64,000 nt of DNA. Source: Lachnospiraceae bacterium. GTDB lineage: Bacteria > Bacillota > Clostridia > Lachnospirales > Lachnospiraceae. Made by a program: the position numbers and the translations under genes. Where the stretch lies: positions 1 to 64,000 of the forward strand of contig SVFS01000007.1 of NCBI GenBank assembly GCA_015056725.1, read 5' to 3'. Within the stretch, counting starts at the first letter, position 1. Every line of letters begins with the position of its first letter. This document shows, one piece after another, positions 39,529-49,006 of this stretch. Below the pieces are notes generated by a model. The model saw only the letters and a program-made list of their open reading frames with translations, made no database searches and was not told the origin of the DNA.

Positions 39529-41793
39529 TCAGATTTTTTTAAGTTTCGCAAATTGAGCGTACATCACTCTTTTTCCGGCAGTTTCGAATTCTACCGTAAT
39601 CTGATAATCTCTACTGCCTTTTTCAATTCCTGTTACTTCCCCTACACCAAATTTAATATGGCGCACTTTATCGCCTACATCATAATCCGGTTCACACAAT
39701 CCCATTCCTTTTGTAAGTCCCGGAATTTCATTTAATGACACCACTTTTTGAACCGGAGCTTCTTTCTTTTCCCCGAAATTCAACTGTCCGCCAAAAAGAC
39801 TGCTTCTATTCATATAAGTATTTCCGGATTCACGATAAGGCTCCTCATATTTTCTGGAAACCGGCAAGCTTCCGTCCAGTAAATGCTGTGGAATCTCTTT
39901 TACAAAACGGCTAAGTGGATTATATTGTGTCTGTCCATGCTGCATTCTCTGCTTTGCACAGGTAATGCTCAAATCCTCCATAGCTCTTGTAATTCCTACA
40001 TAGGCAAGTCTTCGTTCTTCCTCTACTTCTGTCGGATCATCCGATACAATTGTCATATAGCTTGGGAAAATTCCATCTTCCATTCCTGCAAGATATACCG
40101 ATGGAAATTCCAAGCCCTTTGCTGCATGCAATGTCATAAGTACGACATGATTATCATCATCTCTCAGCTTGTCTACATCTGCAACAAGTGCTACCTCTTC
40201 CAGAAACTCACTAAGACTTGCCGCTTCTCTTACATCTTCAAAATCAGATACCTTCGCCAGAAGCTCTTCCACGTTTTCTATTCTGTCATCGGCATCTTCT
40301 TCATCTGACTCTTTCAAATAATCAACATATCCCGTCACGTCTAACAGGTCCTGCATGAATTCTTTCAAAGACAGTAACTGCAGTTTAGCACGGAAAGCCT
40401 GAATCATCGTTACGAATGGTTTTATTTTAGCTGCACTTTTTCCAAGGCTTTCCAAAAACTCTTCCTGCTCCAGTGCCTCCAAAAAACCGGTTCCCATACG
40501 GTCTGCATAGTCCTGGATTTTCTGAATGGTTGTGGCTCCAATCCCTCGCTTCGGAATATTGATAATACGCTTCACTGCTACATCATCATTACCATTATCT
40601 ATCGTTTTTAAATACGCAAGGATGTCTTTTATTTCGCGTCTGGAATAGAAATTCGTTCCACCTACTACGTCATAGGGAACCCCCTCCCGTACCATTCGTT
40701 CTTCTAAAAGACGCGACTGTGCATTCGTTCTGTATAAAATCGCAAAATCGCCAAATCTGTTTTGTCCCTTACGCACCTTACGGCAAATATCATCTGCAAT
40801 ATATTCTGCTTCTTCAAACGCTGTATCAAACTGTCTGAAATGAATTTTGCTTCCTGCGCCGTGATCTGTCCAGAGAGACTTTTCTTTTCGATCTACATTA
40901 TTGCTGATTACCGCATTTGCTGCATCTAATATGGTCTGTGTACTACGGTAATTCTGCTCTAATTTAATAACCTTTGCTTCCTGGTAAACCTTTTCAAAAT
41001 CCAGGATATTATGAATATTGGCACCTCTGAACTTGTAAATCGACTGATCATCATCCCCCACCACACATAAATTGTGATTATGGGCTGCCAATAAACGAAT
41101 AAGCTCGAACTGTGCTGTATTCGTATCCTGATATTCATCTACCATAATATACTGAAAACGATTCTGATAATTTTCAAGCACCATCGTTTTGGTTTTGAAA
41201 AGTTCTACCGTTTTCATAATTAAATCATCAAAATCAAGCGCATTGTTCTTTTTTAAAATGCGCTGGTATTCCATATAAGCATCGGCAATACGCTTCTTAC
41301 TAAAGTCGCCAAGCGTATTCATCGCATATTCTTCCGGTGTAATCAACTCATTTTTTGCACCGGAAATCGCATTCAAAATGGTTCTTTCTTTTGTCTGCTT
41401 TGTATCAATCTGAAGCTTTTTACAGACTTCCTTCATAATCGTTTTCTGGTCATCTGTATCATAAATCGTAAAATTGGTATCATAACCGAGCAAATCAATA
41501 TGTCTTCTTAAAATTCTCACGCATGTCGCATGGAATGTTGCCACCCATACGCTTTCACAGCCAAATCCAACTATTTTGTCCACACGTTCACGCATTTCGC
41601 CTGCTGCTTTATTGGTAAACGTGATTGCCAGTATATTCCATGGATTTACGCCACAGTGCTCAATCAGATATGCTATTCTATGTACCAATACCCTGGTTTT
41701 CCCGCTTCCTGCACCGGCAAGACAAAGCACCGGTCCTTCGGTCTGAAAAACAGCTTCCCGCTGTCTGTCATTTAAAGTATCATATATACTCAT
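39529..41793 (-). CDS. pcrA: ATP-dependent DNA helicase PcrA/UvrD
   Basis: LNDRQREAVFQTEGPVLCLAGAGSGKTRVL, VDEYQDTN, TLHAAKGLEFPSVYLAGMEDGIFP. Confidence 0.97.
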   Translation of the reverse strand: MSIYDTLNDRQREAVFQTEGPVLCLAGAGSGKTRVLVHRIAYLIEHCGVNPWNILAITFTNKAAGEMRERVDKIVGFGCESVWVATFHATCVRILRRHIDLLGYDTNFTIYDTDDQKTIMKEVCKKLQIDTKQTKERTILNAISGAKNELITPEEYAMNTLGDFSKKRIADAYMEYQRILKKNNALDFDDLIMKTVELFKTKTMVLENYQNRFQYIMVDEYQDTNTAQFELIRLLAAHNHNLCVVGDDDQSIYKFRGANIHNILDFEKVYQEAKVIKLEQNYRSTQTILDAANAVISNNVDRKEKSLWTDHGAGSKIHFRQFDTAFEEAEYIADDICRKVRKGQNRFGDFAILYRTNAQSRLLEERMVREGVPYDVVGGTNFYSRREIKDILAYLKTIDNGNDDVAVKRIINIPKRGIGATTIQKIQDYADRMGTGFLEALEQEEFLESLGKSAAKIKPFVTMIQAFRAKLQLLSLKEFMQDLLDVTGYVDYLKESDEEDADDRIENVEELLAKVSDFEDVREAASLSEFLEEVALVADVDKLRDDDNHVVLMTLHAAKGLEFPSVYLAGMEDGIFPSYMTIVSDDPTEVEEERRLAYVGITRAMEDLSITCAKQRMQHGQTQYNPLSRFVKEIPQHLLDGSLPVSRKYEEPYRESGNTYMNRSSLFGGQLNFGEKKEAPVQKVVSLNEIPGLTKGMGLCEPDYDVGDKVRHIKFGVGEVTGIEKGSRDYQITVEFETAGKRVMYAQFAKLKKI

Positions 41794-41814
41794 ACAGTCT
41801 TTATCCTAATACAT

Positions 41815-42678
41815 TTAACTTAAAACACCTGCCATAATTCCCGCTATGATAACAAGTGCACATACTAATTTATAACCTACATTTTTCTCTTTAAAAATAA
41901 TTTTTCCGGCTAATATCGTAACCACACAGCCTGACTGTTTGATAAGAGTCATCACCGTTACTCTGCTGTCGGGATGCGCATTTGCAATAAATAACGCTTT
42001 ATCTGCAATTACAAACAAAATACTCAATAACCATATCCAGTAATTTTTCACGCTCTGCTTCCATCTAATAGGAACTCTTCCAATAAAGCAATATATTAAA
42101 TAAAGCAGTAGCATAAACAGCATATACCAGAACTGTAACTGGGAACTGTTTATCTCACGCATCAATAATTTATCAAGTAATCCTGACATGGCATTTAACA
42201 TACAGGATGCAAATGCACAAACGATAATAATAACCGGTATTTCCTCTGTATTTCCGGCATCGCCTCTTTGCGATTTCGGTTTATACTTCAGCATCAGAAG
42301 ACCAATGCAGACAAGCACCAAACCAACTGTCTGTAAGCCCTTTAATGTCTCATTTAAAACCGTAACCCCCAATAACGTCGCAAATAATACTCTGGATAAA
42401 TCCAATACACCATATAAGCTGATTGGCATTTTTTTAATCGCATGAAAGCTGCATATCCATGCTGAAAAAACTGCTAACGCTTTCAAAAACACCAAAAAGT
42501 ATTGTTTACCGTTCAAACCACCGGCATTTCCTGCCTGTGGTATTACCATAATAAACCCAATCAGCGTATAAAACACCAGTACTTCCATAACGGTGGATTT
42601 ACTGAGTGCTTTTTTCTTAACTACTTCACGAATGCCTTTAAAGACACCGTAAAGGAGAGTCAATAACATCCAAGCCAT
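41815..42678 (-). CDS. EamA/DMT-family transporter
   Basis: Multiple hydrophobic TM segments in two halves. Confidence 0.85.
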   Translation of the reverse strand: MAWMLLTLLYGVFKGIREVVKKKALSKSTVMEVLVFYTLIGFIMVIPQAGNAGGLNGKQYFLVFLKALAVFSAWICSFHAIKKMPISLYGVLDLSRVLFATLLGVTVLNETLKGLQTVGLVLVCIGLLMLKYKPKSQRGDAGNTEEIPVIIIVCAFASCMLNAMSGLLDKLLMREINSSQLQFWYMLFMLLLYLIYCFIGRVPIRWKQSVKNYWIWLLSILFVIADKALFIANAHPDSRVTVMTLIKQSGCVVTILAGKIIFKEKNVGYKLVCALVIIAGIMAGVLS

Positions 42679-42679
42679 A

Positions 42680-43927
42680 CTACACTTCCGGCATGGTAAT
42701 ACATCCCGCCACCGCTGATGCTGCTGCAGTTGCAGGAGAACCTAAAAAGATTTCTACCTTAGAAGTCCCCATTCTTCCAAGGAAGTTTCTGTTATTTGTA
42801 GCAAGTACTCTTTCGCCATCTGTTAAAATACCACACGCCCTGCCGCAGCAAAGTCCGCAACCCGGCTGTGTCACAATGGCACCGGCCTTTATAAGAGTCT
42901 CTATGTACCCTTTTTCAATTGCTTCTCTGAAAATACTTCTGCTGGCAGGAGTAACAATCAGTTTTACAAACGGTGCTACTGTTTTGCCTTCTAATGTTTT
43001 CGCTGCAATCTCCAAGTCTTCCAGTCTTCCGTTTGTACAGGAACCGATAAATACCTGATCCAGTTTTGTACCTGCTTGTGTTGATACGTCTTTAATATTA
43101 TCTACCTGTGACGGACAAGCAAGTACCGGAACAAGGTCCTCTGCATTATAGGTAATCGTCTGACAGTACTTTGCATCTTCATCTGCATGCAGCCAGCTTA
43201 CCTCTTCCATCTTTACTTTTGAAAATTCGCATGTTTTTTCATCCGGTGCAAATAAAGCAGCCTTCGCACCTGCTTCAATAGCCATGTTAGACATCGTCAT
43301 TCTGGCAGATACACTCATTTCGTCAATACAGCTTCCAGAGAATTCAAGCACCTTATAGGTAGCTCCGTCTGCCCTTAAATCCCCAATCAGACGAAGAATA
43401 ATATCCTTGGAATGTACTCCTTTTGGTAATGTACCATTTACAACAACTTTAATCGTCTCCGGTACACGAATCCACATATCTCCTGTACCTAAAATAGACG
43501 CCATCTCTGTATACCCGATACCGGAAGAAAAGCATCCGACACAGCCATATGTGGTTGTATGGGAATCTGTACCAAATACAATATTTCCCGGAAGGGCATA
43601 TCCCATTTCCGGCATCAGCTGATGACAAATCCCGTCAGCTCTGTGGAAATGTTTAAGTCCCTGCTCTTTTACAAAAGCATCTCCTATCTGGAAATGTCTT
43701 ACATCCTCTACCGCACTGGTAGGTACAAGATGATCATAAATAAGCACTACTTTATCTGCATCCCATACCTTCTGAAATCCCATTTCTTTAAACTTATCAA
43801 CAACAAACGGGATGAAGATATCATGAATCATCACCCTGTCTACATGTACTGTCTTAATCATTCCCGGCTTCACATTCGCATCGCCGGTATTTCTCATAAT
43901 AATTTTTTCAATTAATGTATGTCCCAT
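42680..43927 (-). CDS. Aconitase/3-isopropylmalate dehydratase large-subunit family protein (pair 1)
   Basis: FGTDSHTTTYG, FIGSCTNGRLEDL, PGCGLCCGRACGIL. Confidence 0.9.
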   Translation of the reverse strand: MGHTLIEKIIMRNTGDANVKPGMIKTVHVDRVMIHDIFIPFVVDKFKEMGFQKVWDADKVVLIYDHLVPTSAVEDVRHFQIGDAFVKEQGLKHFHRADGICHQLMPEMGYALPGNIVFGTDSHTTTYGCVGCFSSGIGYTEMASILGTGDMWIRVPETIKVVVNGTLPKGVHSKDIILRLIGDLRADGATYKVLEFSGSCIDEMSVSARMTMSNMAIEAGAKAALFAPDEKTCEFSKVKMEEVSWLHADEDAKYCQTITYNAEDLVPVLACPSQVDNIKDVSTQAGTKLDQVFIGSCTNGRLEDLEIAAKTLEGKTVAPFVKLIVTPASRSIFREAIEKGYIETLIKAGAIVTQPGCGLCCGRACGILTDGERVLATNNRNFLGRMGTSKVEIFLGSPATAAASAVAGCITMPEV

Positions 43928-43940
43928 TTAGCCACTCCTC

Positions 43941-44432
43941 TTAAATCAATCCATTTTTCTTCTGCATTGCTTTTACCAGACCGCCTGCTGCTAGAATATC
44001 CATCAGGTTGTCCGGTAGTGGCTGGATAGCATATTCTTTTCCGTTTGCGACTATTTTTTCATTCATGGTAACCGTCACACTGTCGCCTTCCTTGATTTCA
44101 TCATATAAATGCTCATTTTCAATCAATAGAAGCCCATTGTTAATGGAATTACGGAAAAAAATTCTTGCAAAGGATTTTGCGATTACGCATTTAATTCCCA
44201 GATGTTTTACGATTTCCGGTGCCTGTTCTCTGGAGGAACCACAGCCAAAATTCTTTCCTGCAACGATAATGTCGCCTTCCTGAATCTGTCCTGCAAGCTC
44301 CGGACGAAGCGGTGAAAATGCGTATTTTTTCATATCATCAACTGTTGGTAATGCCAGATATTCTGTGGGAATAATAATATCTGTATCAATGTCATCACCA
44401 AGTACCCATACTTTTCCTGTAAATTGTTCCAT
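43941..44432 (-). CDS. 3-isopropylmalate dehydratase small-subunit family protein (pair 1)
   Basis: [42 protein letters not shown]. Confidence 0.93.
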   Translation of the reverse strand: MEQFTGKVWVLGDDIDTDIIIPTEYLALPTVDDMKKYAFSPLRPELAGQIQEGDIIVAGKNFGCGSSREQAPEIVKHLGIKCVIAKSFARIFFRNSINNGLLLIENEHLYDEIKEGDSVTVTMNEKIVANGKEYAIQPLPDNLMDILAAGGLVKAMQKKNGLI

Positions 44433-44518
44433 ATATCTACTCTTTATACTTTCTATCTTTTTCTTTCTACACTGTTTCAGTCTACCTTATGTGTATTTCA
44501 TCCCAGACCTTTGTCCGC

Positions 44519-44592
44519 TTTCCATTCAGCTCCGAAAAGCTTACAGAGTATCCGGTTTCCATTCAGCTCCGAAAAGCTTACAGAGTATCTGC
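44519..44592. repeat. 37-bp tandem duplication of the 3' end of pair-2 large-subunit gene
   Basis: TTTCCATTCAGCTCCGAAAAGCTTACAGAGTATCCGG repeated at 44519 and 44556. Confidence 0.92.
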
Positions 44593-45849
44593 GCCGATAA
44601 TCTTGCCTGCAATGGCAGATGCTGTAACAGTTGCAGCCGAGCCCAAGTATACAAATGCATCCTTATGTCCGGCACGTCCCTTGAAGTTACGTGTACCTGT
44701 GGAAATCAGCACTTCGCCTTCTCCGATAACTCCCTGACAGCTCCCCCAGCATACAGAGCAGTTTGCATTCATCATCATGGCACCTGCTTCTAAGAAAATG
44801 TCAATAAGTCCTTCCTGCAATGCTTGTAAATACACCTTATTGGATGCCGGTGCAATTAAGAAACGTACATCAGGATGCACCTTTCTTCCTTTTAATAAAT
44901 TCGCTGCTACACGAAGGTCATCAATACGTCCGTTGTTACAAGAGCCAAGAAAGGCTTCATGAATCGTTACATCTCCTACTTCTGAAACCGGTTTCACGTT
45001 ATCGACAAAATGAGGCTCTGCAACTACCGGCTCAATCTTGTCAAGATCGTATTCATACACCTGCATAAACTGTGCATCTTCATCACTTACGAATAAATTA
45101 TCATAAGTTCTTCCCTGCTGCTTCATGTATTCCACAACCTTTTCATCCGGCTCAACAATACCGGTCTTCGCACCTGCTTCTACTGCAAGATTGCAAAGAA
45201 CAAAACGGTCATTTATGCTCAAACCATGTGCACCTTCTCCTGCAAACTCCATAATTTTGTAATTACAGCCGTTCGCACCGATGTCTCCGATAATCGTAAG
45301 AATCAAATCCCTTGGATAAACACCCTCACGAAGCTTTCCTTTCAAATTAAAACGGATAGTTTCCGGTACAAGTACCCAAGACTGACCTGTTACCATTGCA
45401 TATAAAAAGTCTGTGCATCCGATTCCTGTACCAAAGGCACCTAATGCACCATAAGAACAGGTATGGGAGTCTGCACCCATAATAAACTGTCCGGGCTCTA
45501 CAAAGTCTTCTACCATAATCTGGTGACATACACCTTTTCCTTCATAAAACTTAATATCATGCTCTTTTGCAAACTCACGCATCTTTTTGTGGGCTGCGGC
45601 AGTCTTTGGATTTTCCGCCGGAATATTATGGTCAATAATAAATACCAGCTTATCCTTATCGGCAATACGCGGATTTTTAAGCTGCGTATTGTACATATCG
45701 ATGGTTAAATGTGTTGTTCCGTCATTACTCATCAAATAATCCACATTTACTGTATGTATATCACCCGGCTTAACAGACGTAACTCCTGCTGCCCTTGCGA
45801 TGATTTTTTCACCTATTGTCATTCCCATGTGTTTTTCCTCTTCCCTCAC
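44578..45849 (-). CDS. Aconitase/3-isopropylmalate dehydratase large-subunit family protein (pair 2)
   Basis: MGADSHTCSYGALGAFGTGIG, FLGSCNNGRIDDL, NANCSVCWGSCQGVI. Confidence 0.9.
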   Translation of the reverse strand: MREEEKHMGMTIGEKIIARAAGVTSVKPGDIHTVNVDYLMSNDGTTHLTIDMYNTQLKNPRIADKDKLVFIIDHNIPAENPKTAAAHKKMREFAKEHDIKFYEGKGVCHQIMVEDFVEPGQFIMGADSHTCSYGALGAFGTGIGCTDFLYAMVTGQSWVLVPETIRFNLKGKLREGVYPRDLILTIIGDIGANGCNYKIMEFAGEGAHGLSINDRFVLCNLAVEAGAKTGIVEPDEKVVEYMKQQGRTYDNLFVSDEDAQFMQVYEYDLDKIEPVVAEPHFVDNVKPVSEVGDVTIHEAFLGSCNNGRIDDLRVAANLLKGRKVHPDVRFLIAPASNKVYLQALQEGLIDIFLEAGAMMMNANCSVCWGSCQGVIGEGEVLISTGTRNFKGRAGHKDAFVYLGSAATVTASAIAGKIIGADTL

Positions 45850-45851
45850 TG

Positions 45852-46328
45852 TTATTCACGATTTAAGGATGCAATCAGTCCGCCCTGATTCAAAATATTC
45901 TGCATATATTCCGGCAGTTTGGTACATTCATACTGCTTATTATCTACAGCAATCACACCCTCTGTCAGATTTAAATCTGCTTCAAAGCCTGCCTCCACCG
46001 CATCGTATAATTCTTTGCTGACAAGAACCGGCAAACCAATATTAATTGCATTTCTATAAAAGATTCTTGCAAAGGATTTTGCAACTACAGCTTTTACTCC
46101 AAGAGCTTTTAATACACTTGGGGCCTGCTCTCTGGAAGATCCACAGCCAAAGTTTTCGCCGGCTACAATAATATCTCCTGCCTGAACATCTTTTGCAAAA
46201 TTTTCATCTAAGGATTCAAATGTGTAACCTTTCATCTCCTCTATATTCGGTAACAGCAGATACTGGGATGCAATAATCTGATCTGTATCTACATCATTAT
46301 GAAACTTAAATATTTTACTCATATGCAC
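45852..46328 (-). CDS. 3-isopropylmalate dehydratase small-subunit family protein (pair 2)
   Basis: [41 protein letters not shown]. Confidence 0.93.
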   Translation of the reverse strand: MHMSKIFKFHNDVDTDQIIASQYLLLPNIEEMKGYTFESLDENFAKDVQAGDIIVAGENFGCGSSREQAPSVLKALGVKAVVAKSFARIFYRNAINIGLPVLVSKELYDAVEAGFEADLNLTEGVIAVDNKQYECTKLPEYMQNILNQGGLIASLNRE

Positions 46329-46395
46329 TCCTCGCTTTTTGTATCGTAACTTTAATCATACCATAAATTGACCTTCTGAAAAATAGTTTTCCATT

Positions 46396-46950
46396 CTACA
46401 GTCTGAAAATAATACCTACCACTGCTCCAATTAAGAACCATACAATCGGATGATACTTTTTCAGACTCTTAATCTGAAGAAGTCCGAATATAACAATTCC
46501 TATTATTGCAGAACCAACTGCAAGCACATTTTCACCATTTACTTCTGTATACAAAGAAACCTGAAACAGGTTCATAACTGCAGCTGCAATCAAGCCGGTA
46601 ACAGCCGGTCTGATACCTCTAAATGCTGCCTGAACATACTTATTCTTATTAAAGTTTTCCAAAAACTTTGCTACAAGTATAATAATAATCACACTTGGCA
46701 CTACCAGTCCTATCGTTGCACAAAGTCCGCCAAGTACTCCTGCAGTCTGGAAACCGGCATAAGTAGACATATTTAACCCTATCGGTCCCGGCGTGGATTC
46801 ACTGATTGCAATAATATTCGTCAGCTGTGCAATCGTATACCATGGTTTCTTTTCTGCCAAATCAATTAAATACGGTAAGGTTGCCGGTCCTCCGCCTACC
46901 GCAAACAAACCTATTTTGAAAAATTCCCAAAAGAGTTCCAGAAGTAACAT
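46396..46950 (-). CDS. Chromate transporter family protein (half 1)
   Basis: FFKIGLFAVGGGPATLPYLIDL, STPGPIGLNMSTYAGFQTAG. Confidence 0.9.
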   Translation of the reverse strand: MLLLELFWEFFKIGLFAVGGGPATLPYLIDLAEKKPWYTIAQLTNIIAISESTPGPIGLNMSTYAGFQTAGVLGGLCATIGLVVPSVIIIILVAKFLENFNKNKYVQAAFRGIRPAVTGLIAAAVMNLFQVSLYTEVNGENVLAVGSAIIGIVIFGLLQIKSLKKYHPIVWFLIGAVVGIIFRL

Positions 46951-47501
46951 TATTCTTTCCCTCCTTTGCATTTACCTTCTAAAATAATTCCGGATACTGC
47001 CGCCATTACAACAATCAGAATTGTCGGAACACCTGTCAAAAGTGCAAGCAGAAATGCTATCGCACAAATCACATAGGAAATCGGATTTAATAAGCTTTTT
47101 TTCGCAAGCGTGATAACCGTGTTCAGCATCAGGGCACATACAACACCGCGAACCCCCATTAATGCATGACCAAGCCATACATTATCCATAAAATTCTCCA
47201 GGCATGCCGCAATCAATGTAATAATCACAAGCGATGGCGTAATCATTCCTAATGTAGCAAAAATCCCACCTGAAATACCTGCCTTTTTGTATCCAACAAA
47301 AGTTGCCGTATTAACTGCGATAATCCCCGGTGTACACTGACCAATTGCGTAGCAATCAATCAATTCATCCTCTGTAATCCAATTTTTCTTTTCTACTAAT
47401 TCAAACTTCAGCATCGGAAGCATCGTAAGACCTCCACCAAACGTAAGTCCTCCGATTCGCATAAAAGCCCAATACAATTGACCTAATAATTTTATATTCA
47501 T
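46950..47501 (-). CDS. Chromate transporter family protein (half 2)
   Basis: FMRIGGLTFGGGLTMLPMLKFELVE, QCTPGIIAVNTATFVGYKKAG; TAATG overlap with half 1. Confidence 0.9.
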   Translation of the reverse strand: MNIKLLGQLYWAFMRIGGLTFGGGLTMLPMLKFELVEKKNWITEDELIDCYAIGQCTPGIIAVNTATFVGYKKAGISGGIFATLGMITPSLVIITLIAACLENFMDNVWLGHALMGVRGVVCALMLNTVITLAKKSLLNPISYVICAIAFLLALLTGVPTILIVVMAAVSGIILEGKCKGGKE

Positions 47502-47691
47502 TTCTTTTCTCCTTTTTTGTCTATTTACTATCATACCACTTTTTCCATCACTTTTCATTTTTTGTTTAGAAATCTTTAATTTCTATGATATTGCACTTAT
47601 CTATAGCACCAATTATACTATTACTTAATTAACATTCATTCTGAAATGTTTGTTATGTCCAACTATACAATACATCGAGGTACTATATTAT

Positions 47692-48471
47692 ATGAACGAT
47701 CAATATAACATGAATCAGCAGGAACCTATGGGCGATATTATTTCCGATAATAATGCAACATATCCGAATCCATACGACACCTATGGAAATTCCCAGCAGA
47801 CATTTTCTCAAAACAATTATTACGGACAGCCAAATCAAGGCTATCCGCAAAACGGTTACTATGGACAGGACCAGCAGGGTTATCAGCAGAACGGTTACTA
47901 TGGACAGGGCCAGCAGGGTTATCAGCAAAACGGATATTATGGACAAGGCCAGCAAGGTTATCAGCAGAACGGTTACTATGGACAGGGCCAGCAGGGTTAT
48001 CAGCAAAGCGGATATTATAATCCGAGTGCCGCATTAGGTTCGGTAAAAAATATCCATAATGCCATTTTAATGATACTGTATCCTATCAGCTTCATTATCT
48101 CCGTCATCATGGTTCAGCAAACCTTTAAAGTTATGGATTTTGAAAGCCTGATGACCGGCAATTATTTAGCTATTACATCTACCGAATGGTATTCTACACT
48201 TTCCGGTATCAGCTCCCTAATCTCCCTCGCAATGACTGTTTTCTTTATTTTAGACATTGCACAGATTTACAAAAGCAGATACAACATTGTAGGACTTATT
48301 TTATTTGCCATTCTTTGTAAACCGGGTTATTTCTTATGGCGTGCACATATTTTGAGACGTCCAAAAACCGGTGCTGTTGCCTATACCATTTTCTTAGGCG
48401 GTCTCTTTTTATGGTATGTCCTATGGATATTCCAATTTTCCCTTCAAATGATTGGTACAGTGGCATATTAA
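47692..48471 (+). CDS. Membrane protein with prion-like Q/G/Y/N tandem-repeat N-terminus
   Basis: (YYGQGQQGYQQNG)n followed by four hydrophobic segments. Confidence 0.85.
   Translation: MNDQYNMNQQEPMGDIISDNNATYPNPYDTYGNSQQTFSQNNYYGQPNQGYPQNGYYGQDQQGYQQNGYYGQGQQGYQQNGYYGQGQQGYQQNGYYGQGQQGYQQSGYYNPSAALGSVKNIHNAILMILYPISFIISVIMVQQTFKVMDFESLMTGNYLAITSTEWYSTLSGISSLISLAMTVFFILDIAQIYKSRYNIVGLILFAILCKPGYFLWRAHILRRPKTGAVAYTIFLGGLFLWYVLWIFQFSLQMIGTVAY
47854..48009 (+). repeat. 39-bp coding tandem repeat x4
   Basis: GGTTACTATGGACAGGRCCAGCAGGGTTATCAGCARAAC units at 47854, 47893, 47932, 47971. Confidence 0.95.
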
Positions 48472-48502
48472 ATTTATAAATTTCATAATGAAATATATCC
48501 TT

Positions 48503-48534
48503 AAGAAACTCATACAATTGTTGTTTGAGTTTCT
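48503..48534 (+). terminator. Rho-independent terminator
   Basis: AAGAAACTCA...TGAGTTTCTTTTTTT. Confidence 0.75.
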
Positions 48535-48651
48535 TTTTTTACCATAGTTTACCTTAATAATAGGTATTTTTTTCGTTTTAGTCATCATTAGGGTATTTCT
48601 TCCGAACTACTATGATACTTTCCAAACATAGCAGTTCACGGAGGATAACGT

Positions 48652-48909
48652 ATGAAAATATACAAATACAAGAACAAGTCCAACGTCATCGGTCCCATTA
48701 TACGAAATGCACGAATCAATATGGATTTAACACAAGAATCTTTAGCTATCAAAATGCAACTTGAAAATGTAGAAATGTCTCAGAAAATAATCAGCCGTAT
48801 TGAAAAGCAGGAGCGTTTTGTTACCGATTATGAACTTTTGACACTTCTGAAAATCTTAAAACTGAATACATCCGATTTAGTTGAGCTGTTAGAAGCAAAC
48901 GAAAAATAG
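48652..48909 (+). CDS. XRE-family HTH regulator
   Basis: IGPIIRNARINMDLTQESLAIKMQLENVEMSQKIISRIEKQERFVTDYELLTLLKIL. Confidence 0.88.
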   Translation: MKIYKYKNKSNVIGPIIRNARINMDLTQESLAIKMQLENVEMSQKIISRIEKQERFVTDYELLTLLKILKLNTSDLVELLEANEK

Positions 48910-49006
48910 GATGTCTAAAAAAGACACCCTACTTCACACATCTTCACACATCAGTAGTATTTTTTACCACCTGCTGCACATCTATATTTTGCTCGCTGTT
49001 TTTCGC

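Noticed and set aside
47683-48037. Additional ORFs in other frames over the 39-bp repeats
   Set aside because: Repeat period is a multiple of 3 so several frames stay open; only the plus frame with TM domains is plausible.
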